A stretch of 64,000 nt of DNA, taken from positions 1,054,001 through 1,118,000 of the forward strand of contig SRSI01000009.1 of assembly GCA_005656395.1 (NCBI GenBank). Direction: 5' to 3'. The position numbers and the translations under genes were made by a program. The stretch comes from Strongyloides papillosus. Taxonomy: Eukaryota > Nematoda > Chromadorea > Rhabditida > Strongyloididae. Below are positions 12,101 to 24,577 of the stretch, one piece after another (positions within the stretch are counted from its first letter, which is position 1; each line of letters starts with the position of its first letter). The notes under the pieces are model-generated. The model saw only the letters and a list, made by a program, of their open reading frames with translations. It searched no databases and was not told where the DNA came from.

Positions 12101-13797
12101 TAAAGTTTTACACAATCATTAAATGAATTTTGTAAACATTAAAATTTATATTGCCAGTATCTCGAAAAGTATTTAATTTTACTTGATAATTATCTCGATA
12201 AGCTATCAATAAATTTCTTTTAATATTAACAAATATTTTAAAACAATAACTTTTTTACTATTACAATTCATTTGTAAATAATAATAATAATTTATAACTA
12301 TGAGGAACACTTAATTATCCATGTAATATTGTTCCGTAAACTTGTCATAAAGATAAAAAGACAATACTAAAAATTTAACAAATTAACAGGAAAATTGTTA
12401 AAAACAGACTAAATAATGCAGCATTATATATTTTACTATTCTAAAAATATAATTTTTCAGCAAAATAAATAAATATTAATATTATTTTCTTAGGGACACC
12501 TTTCTAAAAAATTGCGTACTGAATTATAAATAATTATATTGACAAAAATCTAAAAAAAATTTTTTCCTCAATAATGGAAACGAATCCAAAATGAGTATAT
12601 CAATTTATCCGAAAGATAAAGTGATATGTTTATTATAATATAAATTACAATATAAACTGAATAAAACCATGGATTACAGTACTCTATTACCCTGATAATG
12701 TAAAAATAGATAGCAATGAATGTTGGCTTAAAACAACAAAAGAATTATTCTATAACTCCTATCAAAAGTATTATGACGTCATTTTAGAATCGTGTAGAAG
12801 AATCTATCATCTAAACTGCAACTATATATAATCGAGGTTATTTCTATTCAAATATCTTAAATTAAAGAATTTTCTCCAATAAATACAATTTGATTTTAAT
12901 ATTTTGTAGTGAAAAGCTACAATTTAAACATTTACAATCTTTACTCTTTTTATCGTCAATATTTTGTTGCGTTTGCTTAAAATAACAAAAAATTTATAAA
13001 ATTTTGTCAATTACCGGATGGTGGCATATTGAAAGACGAATTGAAAATCCTTTGATATACTTGTATCTGAATTGCAGATACATATTTTTCTTAAAAAATT
13101 GCCTCGAATAGGTGTGATGTACGACAATTTAAAAAACCTATTTATACCATTTAAATTGAATTAAAACATTTTCCTGGACTTTTGATTCATTATGAGTAAT
13201 TAACACCATTTATTTAATGAAGATATCTTATTTTATAGAGAATCCATGAACAAATTAACATTAACATATTTAATATTTAGAAAATTATATGTCGTTCTGA
13301 GAAACAATGAAAAAAATTATTTTCTTTAACTTATCAAACTAAAAAAGAAAAATTTATTTAAGATTATTCAAAGAAATTTAAATATAAAACACTTGAAGGC
13401 ACATCTCAAAATCATCTATTCATATTTATTGAATAACAAGAGGCTGTATTTTTTAATTTAAATATTTATTACATTTCTTATACTAATTGGGAATTTTAAA
13501 TACACTTTTTTAAGGACTAATTCATCTAGAAAATTTTACATAAAAATGGACAACCGTAATACACTTCCTTATTCAAAAGCAAGAAATTTAATGGAGGAAA
13601 CGTAGGAATACTTTCTTTATTCTTACTATAACATTCATAAAAAAGTTAAATTTTATATCAAAGACAGATTTCAAAAAAAAGTAATTTTAATCTCATTGGA
13701 AAGAGTATCGAAAATTACAAAGTGTTTTTATTATAAAATGAATAGATATAGAAAATAATTTACAAACTCAATTTCACCTTTGACACATACAAGGAAT
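9199..13797. other. 4.6-kb gene-free AT-rich region
   Basis: Contains the upstream region of the channel gene and the downstream flank of the proteasome gene. I found no ORF with coding character, no tRNA-like B box and no long repeat. Confidence 0.5.
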
Positions 13798-14636
13798 TTA
13801 GTCTTGTTGCATTGCCTCAGCATCCTCTCCTTGTGCAGGTTGCTCAGAAGAACCGGTGCTTGTACGTGGAACATTTGAAATAGCCTCTAAGTATGGAACA
13901 ACTTGATCGTTATCCATTGTAGTGAATTCCTGACCCTTTCCTACGATTGATATAGATGTATTTTTTTTGTTAAGGTTATCCTCTGCTGGTAGAGAATCAC
14001 GAAGAGCCATTAAAGCATGGTGAATCAATTGTTCTGGGGTAGATGTAGGGAACTCATCCAAATGGCGTTCTAAATAAGTCCTGGCAGATTGTGATCTGGC
14101 TCCAATTGCAGAAGCATATGTTTCAACTACCTCGGCAGAAGGCTCGGTCTTTACAAGGTGAGTTCCATCGCGATCATAACCAGCTAAAAGTAATCCAACT
14201 CCAAAAGGTCTTCTTCCATAGTACTGGGTGTTAGCTTGAAGTTTTAATTGAATTTGAGTAGCAAGGCAAGCAATGGGTACAGACTCCTTGTAACTCCATC
14301 TCCATGAGGAACATTCTGATTGAATAAATCTTGCTAAAATGCGTCCATCTGACAAAAGTCCCGCAATTGATACACCAACATGTGAATCAACTTCAAAAAT
14401 TTTCTTTTGATGTGATGAAAGTTCATTTGCTGCACGCTATATAAAATATATTTACTAAAAAAAATTGAATATCCACTAAAAATTACCTTTAAAGCAACAA
14501 GAACAACATGTGTATTTGATTTAATACCAACAGTTGCACTACCTTGTTTCATTGCTTCTACAGCATAATCAACTTGATGAAGCCTACCCTGTGGAGACCA
14601 AACGGTAACATCACTGTCATACTGATTGCGGAACAT
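13798..14636 (-). CDS. pas-6: Proteasome subunit alpha type-1 (20S core alpha-6 in yeast/nematode numbering)
   Basis: Exons 14636-14487 and 14436-13798 join in phase 0 across a 50-nt intron, giving 262 residues, close to the 263 of human PSMA1. The N-terminus [19 protein letters not shown] is the conserved alpha-ring signature that gates the 20S pore, followed by [19 protein letters not shown]. The body contains the typical [12 protein letters not shown] and [12 protein letters not shown] motifs and an acidic, glutamine-rich tail. The subunit is structural, sits in the outer rings and carries no catalytic threonine. TTTTTTTAG lies 2 nt before the ATG, a likely spliced-leader acceptor. Codon use is more GC-rich than that of neighbouring genes, as expected for a highly expressed gene. 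Confidence 0.96.
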
Positions 14637-15052
14637 AGCTAAAAAAAGGTATAATTTATAAGTAAGGTGTTATATCTTGTTTAGTTTAAATTTTTGAAAG
14701 ACATTGTATACCAACATTCTTCAAAATCATCAAACATTGCATAGAAACAATCGCTTTGAGATACAAAATGAAAATTTTGGATTTACTATAAATTCGCAAT
14801 TCCAATCTTATAATTGGAAATATTTAAATTTCTCCTATTGCTTATTTGTTATTTATTACATGTGGATTCTTACGATAGTTAATTGTTTATTTTCACGAAA
14901 ATATGATTTTAGATAAGTATATTTTTTGGGAATGTGTTTTAATAAAATCAAGTTCCACGATACATTTTCTTAAATATACTTGAGAAACTTACTAATATAT
15001 TACAATTTAGGTCTGTTATTTTGTTAATAAAAAATTGACGATATTTTACAAA
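14637..15052. other. Divergent promoter region of pas-6 and the eIF4E gene
   Basis: 416 bp between two divergently transcribed housekeeping genes. A T-rich acceptor precedes the pas-6 ATG. An open stretch at 14704-14916 has no coding-like composition and is not annotated. Confidence 0.5.
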
Positions 15053-15909
15053 ATGAGTTGTGAGACAGCAATTGATTCTAACGAAATTGATCAACAAAAG
15101 ACACTGGATCGCAGTAGCGGAAGTAAGATAAATGAAGATGACAATTTAAACAGCGAATTGAACCAAGAAGATGAGGAGGAATTTGTAAGAGATTCATTGA
15201 CATTGTTATTTATATTTATTTATTCATATTTTTATAGGAAGTTCCTGAAGATAGTGTATTAAGACGGAAGTTTCCAATGAAAAATAAATGGGATCTCTAT
15301 TATTTGAAAGATGATAAAGATATGGCTTGGTTAGAACGCCTAATGAAAGTCTATACTTTTGATGACCTCGGCGAATTTATAGCATTTCTTAATGAGGCAA
15401 AACCTCCAAGTGTGTTAAAAAATGGTTCTGATTATAACCTTTTTAAACATGGGATAAAACCATTGTGGGAGGAAAGTGACAATGTTGAGGGAGGTCGTGC
15501 TGTTTTAACATTAGATAAAAGTGCTAATTGTGAAATTCTTGATAATATGTGGAAAGAATTAATGCTTGCTTTGACAAGTGAACATTTCGCTGAATATAAT
15601 AATTCTATATGTGGTGCTGTTTGTAATATAAGAAGTAAAGGATCCAAAATTAGTATTTGGACGAGAAATGCTAGTGATGAAGCTACTAACAAGGCAATTG
15701 CAAAACAGATGGTTGAAACAATTTTAAATGCTCCTGGAATTGATAAATATAGAAAATATTTTGAGAGTGTTAGATTTGAAGAGCACAAACAAGCATCTCA
15801 AAAGAATAGTTCTTCATTACCACCGAAAATTTTAGTTTATGTTAAAGAGATAGCAAATGTATGGAAAGAAAAGGAAGAACAGCAGGCAGCATCAAGAACA
15901 AATCATTGA
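15053..15909 (+). CDS. Divergent eukaryotic translation initiation factor 4E (cap-binding protein)
   Basis: Exons 15053-15184 and 15238-15909 join in phase 0 across a 53-nt intron, giving 267 residues. The ATG at 15053 was chosen because the reading frame upstream has only TTG. eIF4E folds around the mRNA 5' cap. The cap-stacking tryptophans correspond to W75 (W56 in human) and W121-E122 (W102-E103); W166 is kept in ISIWTR, and the phosphate-contacting R and K of IRSKGSKISIW are present. The dorsal surface that binds eIF4G and 4E-BPs is changed: human H37, W73 and L131 correspond to F56, I92 and a lysine, and GGRW reads GGRA. The N-terminus (1-44) is an acidic extension. It is probably a paralogue that binds cap but not eIF4G in the usual way. 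Class I versus II is unclear. Confidence 0.9.
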
Positions 15910-16260
15910 TTTATCTATTCCTAAATATTATATTTATATTTAGTGTTCATTTTTCTCTGACTCAATAAATACCTGTTGATATATCTTGTTTTATGTCATA
16001 TATTTTCTATACAAAAAGTCTTTGTTACTTAATGCTAAATACATGGAATAAAAAAGAAATAAATACTTTTATTTACACATTTACTTTACTATTGACAAAA
16101 GAGTTTATTTTTAAATTATAATTAAGGATTTATAAAATGGTTAGTGATTAATGAACACAATAGAACCAAAATACTTAATACATAAGTCAACTGGGTTGAA
16201 ATAGTTATTATAATAATTATGAGTGGAATAAACAGATATCATATAAGATTCAAATAAACA
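15910..16260. other. Convergent 3' flanks
   Basis: 351 bp between the eIF4E stop and the stop of the next minus-strand gene. AATAAA signals occur near 15964 for the plus gene. Nothing else seen. Confidence 0.5.
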
Positions 16261-16934
16261 CTAGAATAATTTTGGCTTGTTAACAAAGATATTGCTGATG
16301 TATTTTTGTCCCGTAATGGCGTTAACTTTGTATTCTATATGGGGAGATCCTACAAAAGGATTTTTTTCAACAGGTTGGATGGGGATGTCGATTGGTTGAG
16401 TTTTCCTTGTTCCTACAAATTGATAATTTTCTTCACCGCCATTTTCGTTAAAATTAGTATAAACGTTTTCCATTATATTGTCATCTTCATTCTCATATAT
16501 TTCTTCATCCTCTATTTCACCATTAGCGTTATCTGGTATACGAGACAGATAATCCATAACTTTCTCGAAAACAGATGTAGTTTGGAAGGTTTTGTCAGAA
16601 CAAATAGAGATTATGTTATTATTGTCATGTTGTGGAACATTATCATGTTCATATATTTCTCTGTGCGTCATTGGTACATTACATGAATTGTATCTAGATC
16701 TTTCATTTAAAGCTGACAAAAACTCTACGTTGTTTGATGAGTTAAAGTTTTGTATAACTTTTTTTGTTAATTGACTAAATTTATTAGCAACTTTAACAAT
16801 CCTATCATCAATAGAACATTCATCATTTATTTTATGATTTAATTTGCGTGTTGCCTTATCATTCATTTCGTAATAACATCTAGTTGAACGTTTCATATTA
16901 CGCAGTACCCGCAGTGAATAAGACAATACAAACC
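16261..16934 (-). CDS. 3' exon of an unidentified gene (possible cytoplasmic tail of a membrane protein)
   Basis: Not recognised. The exon begins at 16934 after a TTTTATAG acceptor, with two bases completing a codon, then reads FVLSYSLRVLRNMKRSTRCYY and runs 223 residues to the stop. There is no in-frame ATG near the start, so an upstream coding exon must exist; I could not locate it in 16935-18755. The opening hydrophobic residues followed by a basic RVLRNMKR look like the inner end of a transmembrane helix. The rest is hydrophilic, acidic and asparagine-rich (DNANGEIEDEEIYENEDDN), and ends in PFVGSPHIEYKVNAITGQKY. Membrane topology is inference. Confidence 0.7.
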
Positions 16935-17077
16935 CTATAAAATATAAATATGAAAATTATAATATAATAGAGGATAATAGAAGAATTATAAAGATAAAAA
17001 AGAAGTATAATTTATTATAAAATATACGTATAATATTTCTAATGTATAAAAGTATATTTAAAATGAATATGATGTGG

Positions 17078-17087
17078 CCATATATGG
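17078..17087. promoter_or_regulatory. Perfect palindromic CArG box (SRF-type site)
   Basis: CCATATATGG fits the SRF consensus CC(A/T)6GG exactly. I saw no other exact match in the window. It lies about 140 bp upstream of the 16934 exon and 13 bp from the word AAAGGCGGAG. The SRF homologue unc-120 is encoded in the same window. Function is inferred from the consensus only. Confidence 0.45.
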
Positions 17088-17557
17088 ATTTTAACTATGA
17101 AAAGGCGGAGAGTTTAATTTCCCTCTTTAGCGAGAGGATATTCGCAGCGAGATAATATATAGAGTCTTTCCACCAAACTACACGATAAACTAAATATGAT
17201 CTCTGATCATGAATATATGTTTGTCATCAACATTATCTAGTTAGCAAACAATTTTAAAAATTGAATAAAGTAAACACTTAATGATTCACGAATTTTGTTG
17301 TCTTACGGTTCCTCTTTCAAATGTAATAACAATAATAATGCACTACGATATATAAAAGTTAATTGAAAAACTACTTTTGAAATAGAGATAAATAAAATAA
17401 TATAAATTAATGTGATAATGCTTCAAAGTACTCATGAATCATAACGATTATATTTTTATAGGTTAAATTTGAATAAGACAAAGTGTCAGGAATAAAGTAG
17501 TAAATTACCATTATAATAAAGATGAAAGAAGTATTGCATAGTTAAATAAAAATAAAA

Positions 17558-17582
17558 TGCCGAATTGTTAGAACTTTCGGCA
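17558..17582. promoter_or_regulatory. Inverted repeat TGCCGAA...TTCGGCA carrying GAACTTTCGGC
   Basis: Perfect 7-bp arms around an 11-nt spacer. The right arm lies within an 11-mer (17571-17581) whose reverse complement, GCCGAAAGTTC, recurs at 33023-33033 upstream of unc-120, where it also forms one arm of an inverted repeat. Possible protein-binding site or RNA stem. Confidence 0.35.
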
Positions 17583-18755
17583 AAATTTAAATGGACGAAG
17601 GAAGACGTGTAATAATAAATAATAAAGACAAATCAATGAAGTTATCTAACTTTGTTAGGAGAAAATATAATATTTATTATGATTTGTGAGTTATATATAT
17701 ATCTGCAAACTATCTATTCATCAATCCATATTATTATGAGGTGTGAGAAGTGGGATTAATAAAAAAAATGACATTACAGTTAAGTGTATATGTAAAGAGT
17801 AATTAAAGTAATAAAATTTTAAAAGTAGAATTATGTACAGATGACAATAAAAATGATGTTAATGGATGAAGAATTCGTGTTTACCAAGTGATTGTCCATT
17901 CAAATAGAAAATTTAATATGATTCAGGTGTTGATACATCTTTCCTATTAACAAGAAGTAACATCTGTAAACATCTAAAATGTTCTAGAATATGTCAGCTG
18001 CGCGCAAAATGAATAGAGGCATAAACACTTTGTGGTTTATTTAGAAAGGGACTGTTGTTTATGAGTATGGACCTATATAAATAATAAGATTGAATTACTT
18101 TTAATGAATAATATATATATACATTTATATATTCCATATTTATATTAAAAAAAGAAAAAGAGTATCGAATGAAGAAATAATAAATGAATGTATAAGTAGT
18201 TATATTTTTTAATTGATATATGACAAAGACGATACGAATAATTGGAAAGTTTTTATTTAACAGCATTATAAATAATATACTATATTTTATATAACCTTTT
18301 AGAAGTAGAAATGTTGAAAAATAATGATAAATGATGGAAATAGATATAATATTACTAATTTAAAATGTGAAGGAAGTACTCTATTTTCTTATAAATAGCT
18401 TATTTTTTGCACAAATGTTGATAAACAATATTTTTTCTGTCGTTCGGAGAGAGATAAGAAATTATATATATAAATATATATAATATGAAGAAATTTATTT
18501 TATTTGTCATTATATAACAATATTGTACAATAAAGTTTTATTTACATAGATATAAAAATGTGGAGGTAACTTGGTTAATTCAATTACACACATCTTTACT
18601 AAATATATTAGAGTTACAAACTATAAATTGAAGGTGGAGATTTTAAATATGAAATTAAAATGCTATAAAAATTTTTATGTTTACATGTTTCTTGTTAAAA
18701 TCTGTTTTTGATAGCATTTATCTTTCTCTTTTATATACCTTCTTTCTGAGAGATC

Positions 18756-20325
18756 TTATATTCTTTGATTATTCATTGATTCATGACTAGCTGGTGTTAT
18801 TGTCATTTGTTTTTGAAGAGCTAGTAAATGAAGTGAATAAAAAGGATTAATTGTAGTAAGAGATGGTGAAAGATTATAAGATTCATATGACGATGAAACT
18901 AAATATATTTAGATTTAATTAATAAATGTATAAAGTTTCAAACCTTGTGGGTTGAAAATAGTATTTGGTGGTATTCCGATTCCTACATTTCCTGAATTAT
19001 TTACTGCAGCTGCTATTGATGCTGCGTAATCGAAATATGCTTGTTGATTAACAGATGGTAATGAGGATGTTGAATTACTTGCTAATGAAGTACTATTTTG
19101 GCTGGTTACACCTGCTGTTTGATTAACCCCTGTAGATTGTGTGGTTTGAACATGATGCCTATTTGCCGAATTGGCTACTGCTGCTGCTTGTAATTGTGCC
19201 GCCAATGAAAATTGACTAGTAGACATTGCAGGAGCCAACATTTGTGCTGGTGCTTGTGTTGGAATATACAATGGTGAAAGCCTAAATATATTTAAAATAT
19301 TAAAAAATGATATTTAATATTGAAATTATTTCAAATACATTCAAAAACACTTATAAAGCTTGTAATATTGATGAGATTGATAATATTTTTTAAAAATAGT
19401 TGTAAAATGATGTTGTACATAAAAAAATATTTTTTTTCCTTTAAAAGTATGCAATATTAATATAAAAAAGCAACTGATTAAACATATACAAGACATATTT
19501 ATGTATCTATCCTAAAAACATACTTTGACTTTCAATCTATATAGTGTATATTTAATTAATGAAAGAAAATGTTAGTGGAAATGAATTTATGTGATTGAAA
19601 GTTTTTTTTAAAATTAACAGAAAAATTTTAAAAATTCTTCAAATATCTTAATGTTTATAAGTTAAGAATAGTGAGGTGAAAAAACAAATGGCAAAAATGA
19701 TACATCAAACACACTTGAATTATAAAGTCAATCTCAATTCCTCACACAACTAATCTCACCAGTTTTTTTTAATACCGCCTAATTTGCTTCATTTCCTTGA
19801 AATGTAGTAAATAATCTATTCTCCTTTTACTTACCCTAGTCTAGCTGCAGGAAATAAAGCTTGTAATTGTGCTTGTAATGGTAATTGTGATAGTGTTGAT
19901 GATAAAGCAGCAAATTGTACATTGTTTCGTGGTTTAGCTCCAAGGTATGCAAGATTAACATTTGCCTTTCTACCATCTATAATTGGATTTGGATCTTTAC
20001 ATGCTCTTTCTGCAGCAGCTCGATCTTTCATTGTTACGAAACCATATCCACGAGATTTTTGTGTTGTTCTATCTGTTATTACAACAGCTTCTTCAATTTC
20101 TCCATATACTTCAAAAAATTCATGAAGTGTTTTGTCTGTTGTGTGGTAAGGAAGTCCACCGACAAATATTTTTGTAAAAGTTGTGTCTCTTGATCCATTG
20201 GCGATATGTTCTGCTGACTGAGCAAGTGCGGCAGCGGCGGCCGATGTTATTAATTGTTCAGATGGTCTTTGTGAAGATGCATTATTACTAACCGGTTGAA
20301 GAGGCCCATAAATAGCTGGAAGCAT
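18756..20325 (-). CDS. sup-12: RNA-binding protein SUP-12/RBM24-type, single RRM
   Basis: Exons 20325-19835, 19281-18944 and 18898-18756 join in phase, giving 323 residues. One RRM spans about residues 48-128, with RNP2 IFVGGL (53-58) and RNP1 SRGYGFVTM (91-99). It continues into the SUP-12/RBM24/RBM38 signature [19 protein letters not shown] followed by AKPR. The C-terminal half is low complexity, rich in A, Q, S, T and N, and likely disordered. In C. elegans SUP-12 is a muscle-specific alternative-splicing regulator, binding GU-rich intronic motifs and controlling unc-60 and egl-15; the RRM here is almost unchanged, so the role is likely kept. The first intron is 553 nt, long for this window; the second is 45 nt. 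The last exon was found by its TTTAG acceptor and phase and is too short to stand out alone. Confidence 0.94.
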
Positions 20326-22616
20326 TTTGATGGGTTATTTTTTATAAACTTTATTTTTTACAAAAGTTTATAGTATGAATAAATTAAATGTTTATTGCTA
20401 AAAGAAAGTATAAATTTTATTTATTTTACAAAACAAGTCTGTAAGAAATTATTCGACTAAAAATTAAAATAAAGAAATATTTTTTAATGATTCATTGTAA
20501 ATAACGTTCATTTTATATTTATAATATAACAATCTTAATTAACACATTTTCACTATGTACTAATTGACATATTTTAATTTCCTTCATCTATTTGAAACGC
20601 AAGTATTTATAGTGTCAAAACAAGAATCTCAAAACAAATGTTAAAAAGGTTGGTTTCTTTGATAAATTAAAAAATACACTATATTATATATAGTAGTGGC
20701 AATCTAAATATATTATCTTTATAATAAAGTTTTCCTCTAATCATAATTTGTGTGTTATTGTCGTTTTATAAATGTCTTAAACTAAACAAATTGGATATTA
20801 TTTTGGCAAAAAAAACTTGAATAATTAAAATGTTTTTGTTTAACAAGAAACAGGTTTGATAATTAGACAAAAAGCTTAGTTGTTGGTGTGTGCAAATGAA
20901 ATGATTTGTGGAAAATAAGAAAACGTGATAGAATTTAGTTTTAGAAATTGATAAAAAGTTTTTACATAGTAAATAAAAATTGAATACAACATAAGTTAGT
21001 AATTTAAAATGTTTGCTTTTAATTATTTGTGTTAAACCAAGCATTTTTAGAAGCATTTAATAACAAGGATTCTTTTTATATTTTCAAATATAAAATTTAT
21101 TTAAAAAATATTATAAAGTAAGGTTAATTCAATTTCCTATGCTAATGTTTTTTCCATATACATCTAAAATAAAATGAATCTTTGTTGGTAAAACATCTGA
21201 TGTTTAAAAAGAAATAAATTAAGGAATTTTAGTGGTTAAAATAACATATCTTACATTTGTAATGAGGAAGTCTATCTTGAAATTTATAGTAACACAGAAA
21301 CGCGGCTTGATATGAGAAGATGAAATAAGATTATAATGATAAATAATTATGTTAATTAAGAAAAAGGAGTAGGGTAAAGAGGAATTGAATGCTTAAAATG
21401 TTATCTTTCATCATAATATATCAGCTAAATTCATACTGTTTACAGTTATTTAAGAATGCATAGTAATAGTAGTAATAACAATCTTTATATAAATATGTAT
21501 AATATATATAAACATATATATTCTAATTGAATATTTTAAATTGTTTTTGATAATAATGTTAATGGATAAATAAAAGTATAATTTGTTTTGTGTTCATCAA
21601 CAAAAAAATGAATGTAAGTTAAATGAAATTTATAAGTTTTATATAATTTTACAATCTAGATTTAAATTACACAATGAATGTGAAAAGTTAGGTTTTTATC
21701 ATTAAAAATATAAAAATATCATTCATTTATGAATAATTTTAGATTGATTTAATAAATAGCAAAATCAAATAAAAGTGAATTAAATGTTAAACTACATAAG
21801 TAAAGTATTGTATCGTTAATGATAATACGATGTATATTTTAGAAAATTCTATTATTAACCCTAACATAGTATCTAAAACTAGTCCCTACTCTATATTTAA
21901 AGATAGAGGTTCACGATTCAAAACTTGAGAATTGGATAAAATGCAATATCAATGATAGTATTGAGGAATGAGATAGGAGAGTTTAGTAGTATAACAAGAT
22001 TAACCTTTGTAGATAAATCTTATTTAAATAAAAGTAATGATATGATAAGTTCCACAGTCTGATTATACGTTAATTTTAACAACATTATCTTTTTTATTTT
22101 GATAGAAAAAGATGAAGAAATTTTTGAATATTTCTACAAACTTCTTAACAATTATTTTTAAGTGATATTAAATTGTATTTTATAAAATAGGCCTAACGTT
22201 TATCTCTAAGATAGAATATCTTGAAATAAGTGAAATATTTATATGGAGATAGGTTTATGATCATCTTAGTGATATAGTAAAATAATAGGTGCATATTGTT
22301 TACATTAGACTCCTTATTATTCTACACTTCAAATACATGAAATTGAAATTTCAACATACTTCAATAGGTGATGGTAAATTAAAATATTATAATAAAAACA
22401 ATATAATATGAGAATTTTTTCCATAAGAAGTATTATAAAACGGAGTGAATTTTAAGTATTTTCCAAAGTAATTATACGAAATAATTGTTAGATTACATTT
22501 AAAATTATTTATAATAACATGTAGTTGCGCAGAATATCAATTTTATAGCAAGTATTTTTATTCAGCATATGTAGAATATAATACTAATTGCGGAGATATA
22601 TGAAGTTCTCCAATCA

Positions 22617-22654
22617 GTCAGCTGTTACTGAAAGTTTTTTCTTTGTTTGCGCAA
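22617..22654. promoter_or_regulatory. E-box GTCAGCTG plus C/EBP-like TTGCGCAA pair
   Basis: GTCAGCTG at 22617-22624 and GTTTGCGCAA at 22645-22654 are 20 bp apart, 2.3 kb upstream of the sup-12 start. The same two words occur upstream of unc-120 (32042-32049 in reverse, and 32314-32323). CAGCTG is a core site for MyoD/HLH-1-type bHLH factors and TTGCGCAA is the palindromic C/EBP consensus. Function is inferred. Confidence 0.35.
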
Positions 22655-24285
22655 GAAGATTATGAAACATAGTGTATGTAAAATAGTTGAGAAATTGAAA
22701 GGTGTCGCATTGAAGTTAGAAAATTTTTTACTTATACATATTTGCTTAAAAATGACAATATTATTTAAAAGTTAAAAATTTTAGTCAAAATTACTATTAA
22801 AAAATTTTATAAATATATCTACAGTTTTAGGTTAATTAAATAATAACTTAAATGTTTGTTAACTATATTTTGAGTTCTAGCAAACATAAATTAATAAAAA
22901 AAGTTTTAGATAACTATTTTGAAGATGTTGAAATAAGTAGAAATTCAAAAAATATAAAAGAAAAACAATTTATTTTAAATAAATGTCGTGAGAAAAGTGT
23001 GAATAAACTTGAGAGTTTTTTTTATTAGCATTGTTAAAAGTAGTCACGCATAATAGACGTCTTTTTCACTTAATTTATACAGTATCTTCATCTTCTGTAT
23101 TTTATTTAGAATCTCAAGAAACACTTGTTTGAATAATAAGTTTAATTTCAATAAGTAGTTTCATTAACTTTAGACTAACCTCGTAGTTATTAATAATTAC
23201 GAAAATAATAGAAAAATATTTTTGATTAAAATAGAATTATATTAATATGAAAAATAAATTTATTACAAATTATTACAATGTTTATCTAAATTGATTATAC
23301 TAATTCATGTATTTTTCAATCTAAATATATCAAAAAGAAAATCTTAATAAAACCTCTTTTAAAACTAAATAATAAGTAGAACAAATGTCCTTGTACTCAA
23401 TTTATCAATATTTATACATCCTACCATACTATTATTTTTTAATCCATGTTTATATTAATCTACATCATCTTCAAACTTAAAAATAAAAAAGAATAATAAG
23501 AAATACTTAAGTTTAGAATGCCATATTGAATCTTTATAATCTTTTGAGGAAATTATTGCTATTAATATTGATGTAAATCTTTACTTTAATGCATTCATTA
23601 AAAAAGTTTAGAGAGCTGTTACATACAAAAGATAAGTGAGTTTTGGCAAAAAAAAATTTTTTTTATTATATATAACTTTACTAGATAATAACTCTCTTTT
23701 TATTTTTATAAATAAGAAAATTTCTTATTTACTTTTGATAAATAATACTAGTCTTTAGCCTTATAATAACACTGATCATTGAATAAAAAATATAAAATAA
23801 AATCTTAAGGTGGTGAATATGTGATTTATTATATCTAACAGAGAAATTTAAATATAACTAATTTTTAAGTTAAAAATCAAAAATGATTTTAGAAAGTTAA
23901 TGTATATTATTATAAATTTAACTATAACAAATTTGATAATTAAGGAATCTTATCTTTTTAATTATCAACTTTAATTAAAAATAGGCATTTTTATGAAAAG
24001 AATTTTTGTATTTTTTTTAATGTCAAAAAAAGCAAACAGGAAAATGTCAGTAGTGTTTATTTGTTTCATGATATATGGAAAAGAATTAAAATAAGTTATG
24101 GGACAAAATATAAAAAGTTATATTTTTTTTCTTTTTGGTAATCTCAAGTGCTAGAATATATTTAATATGATAAATATATTTCATAGCATATAAAGTTAAA
24201 GAGTTACATTTGACACTTTATGCTAAAACTAAAAATGATATATGTTAATAAGAATAAATATTTTTATAAATAGGATGTATAAATT

Positions 24286-24577
24286 AGGAGGTGAGACCAA
24301 AAACTTTATAAAGTGTTGTCAATAATGCAAATAATTATAAATTGATAAATGAATATAAAAAGGGAAGTGTTTAAAAATTTATAAAAGTTAATTGCAATAT
24401 ATTTAAAAATTCAGATTCTAGACTATTTATTTATACAGTTTTATTTTATATTATTTCTCTTTTTACAAAATTGACATTATATTACTAATATTAAAATCAA
24501 TCCAAATAAAACTTTTAATGTATGAATAAATTAAACTATAAAAATAACTTGTCTTTTTTTAAATGGGTTCACCTCCT
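24286..24577. repeat. Possible short inverted-repeat (MITE-like) element
   Basis: AGGAGGTGA (24286-24294) and TCACCTCCT (24569-24577) are perfect 9-bp inverted copies, 292 bp outer to outer. They extend imperfectly inward (GACCAAAA versus ACCCATTT on the opposite strand). G+C words of this length are rare here. No target-site duplication is evident, so the call is weak. Confidence 0.25.

Larger units (their letters stand above)
16935..18755. other. Purine-rich (plus strand) region between sup-12 and the unidentified gene
   Basis: 1.8 kb with noticeably more A and G than T and C on the plus strand, that is, pyrimidine-rich in the sense of the minus-strand genes. It probably contains the missing 5' exon or promoter of the 16934 gene and the sup-12 3' UTR. 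It holds a CArG box, a hairpin at 17558-17582, an AAAGGCGGAG word at 17100-17109 and a GTCAGCTG E-box at 17993-18000. An open stretch at 17994-18266 is not coding-like. Confidence 0.5.

Noticed and set aside
16306..16774. Overlapping open frames on the plus strand
   Set aside because: They mirror the minus-strand exon at 16261-16934, which has a splice acceptor and coding-like composition; the plus frames are Phe/Ile-rich.
17994..18266. 90-codon open frame on the minus strand
   Set aside because: Composition is only Tyr, Ile, Phe and Asn from AT-rich DNA, with no splice signals; it does not supply the missing 5' exon of the 16934 gene.
19915..20193. Three open frames on the plus strand
   Set aside because: Antisense of the sup-12 RRM exon.
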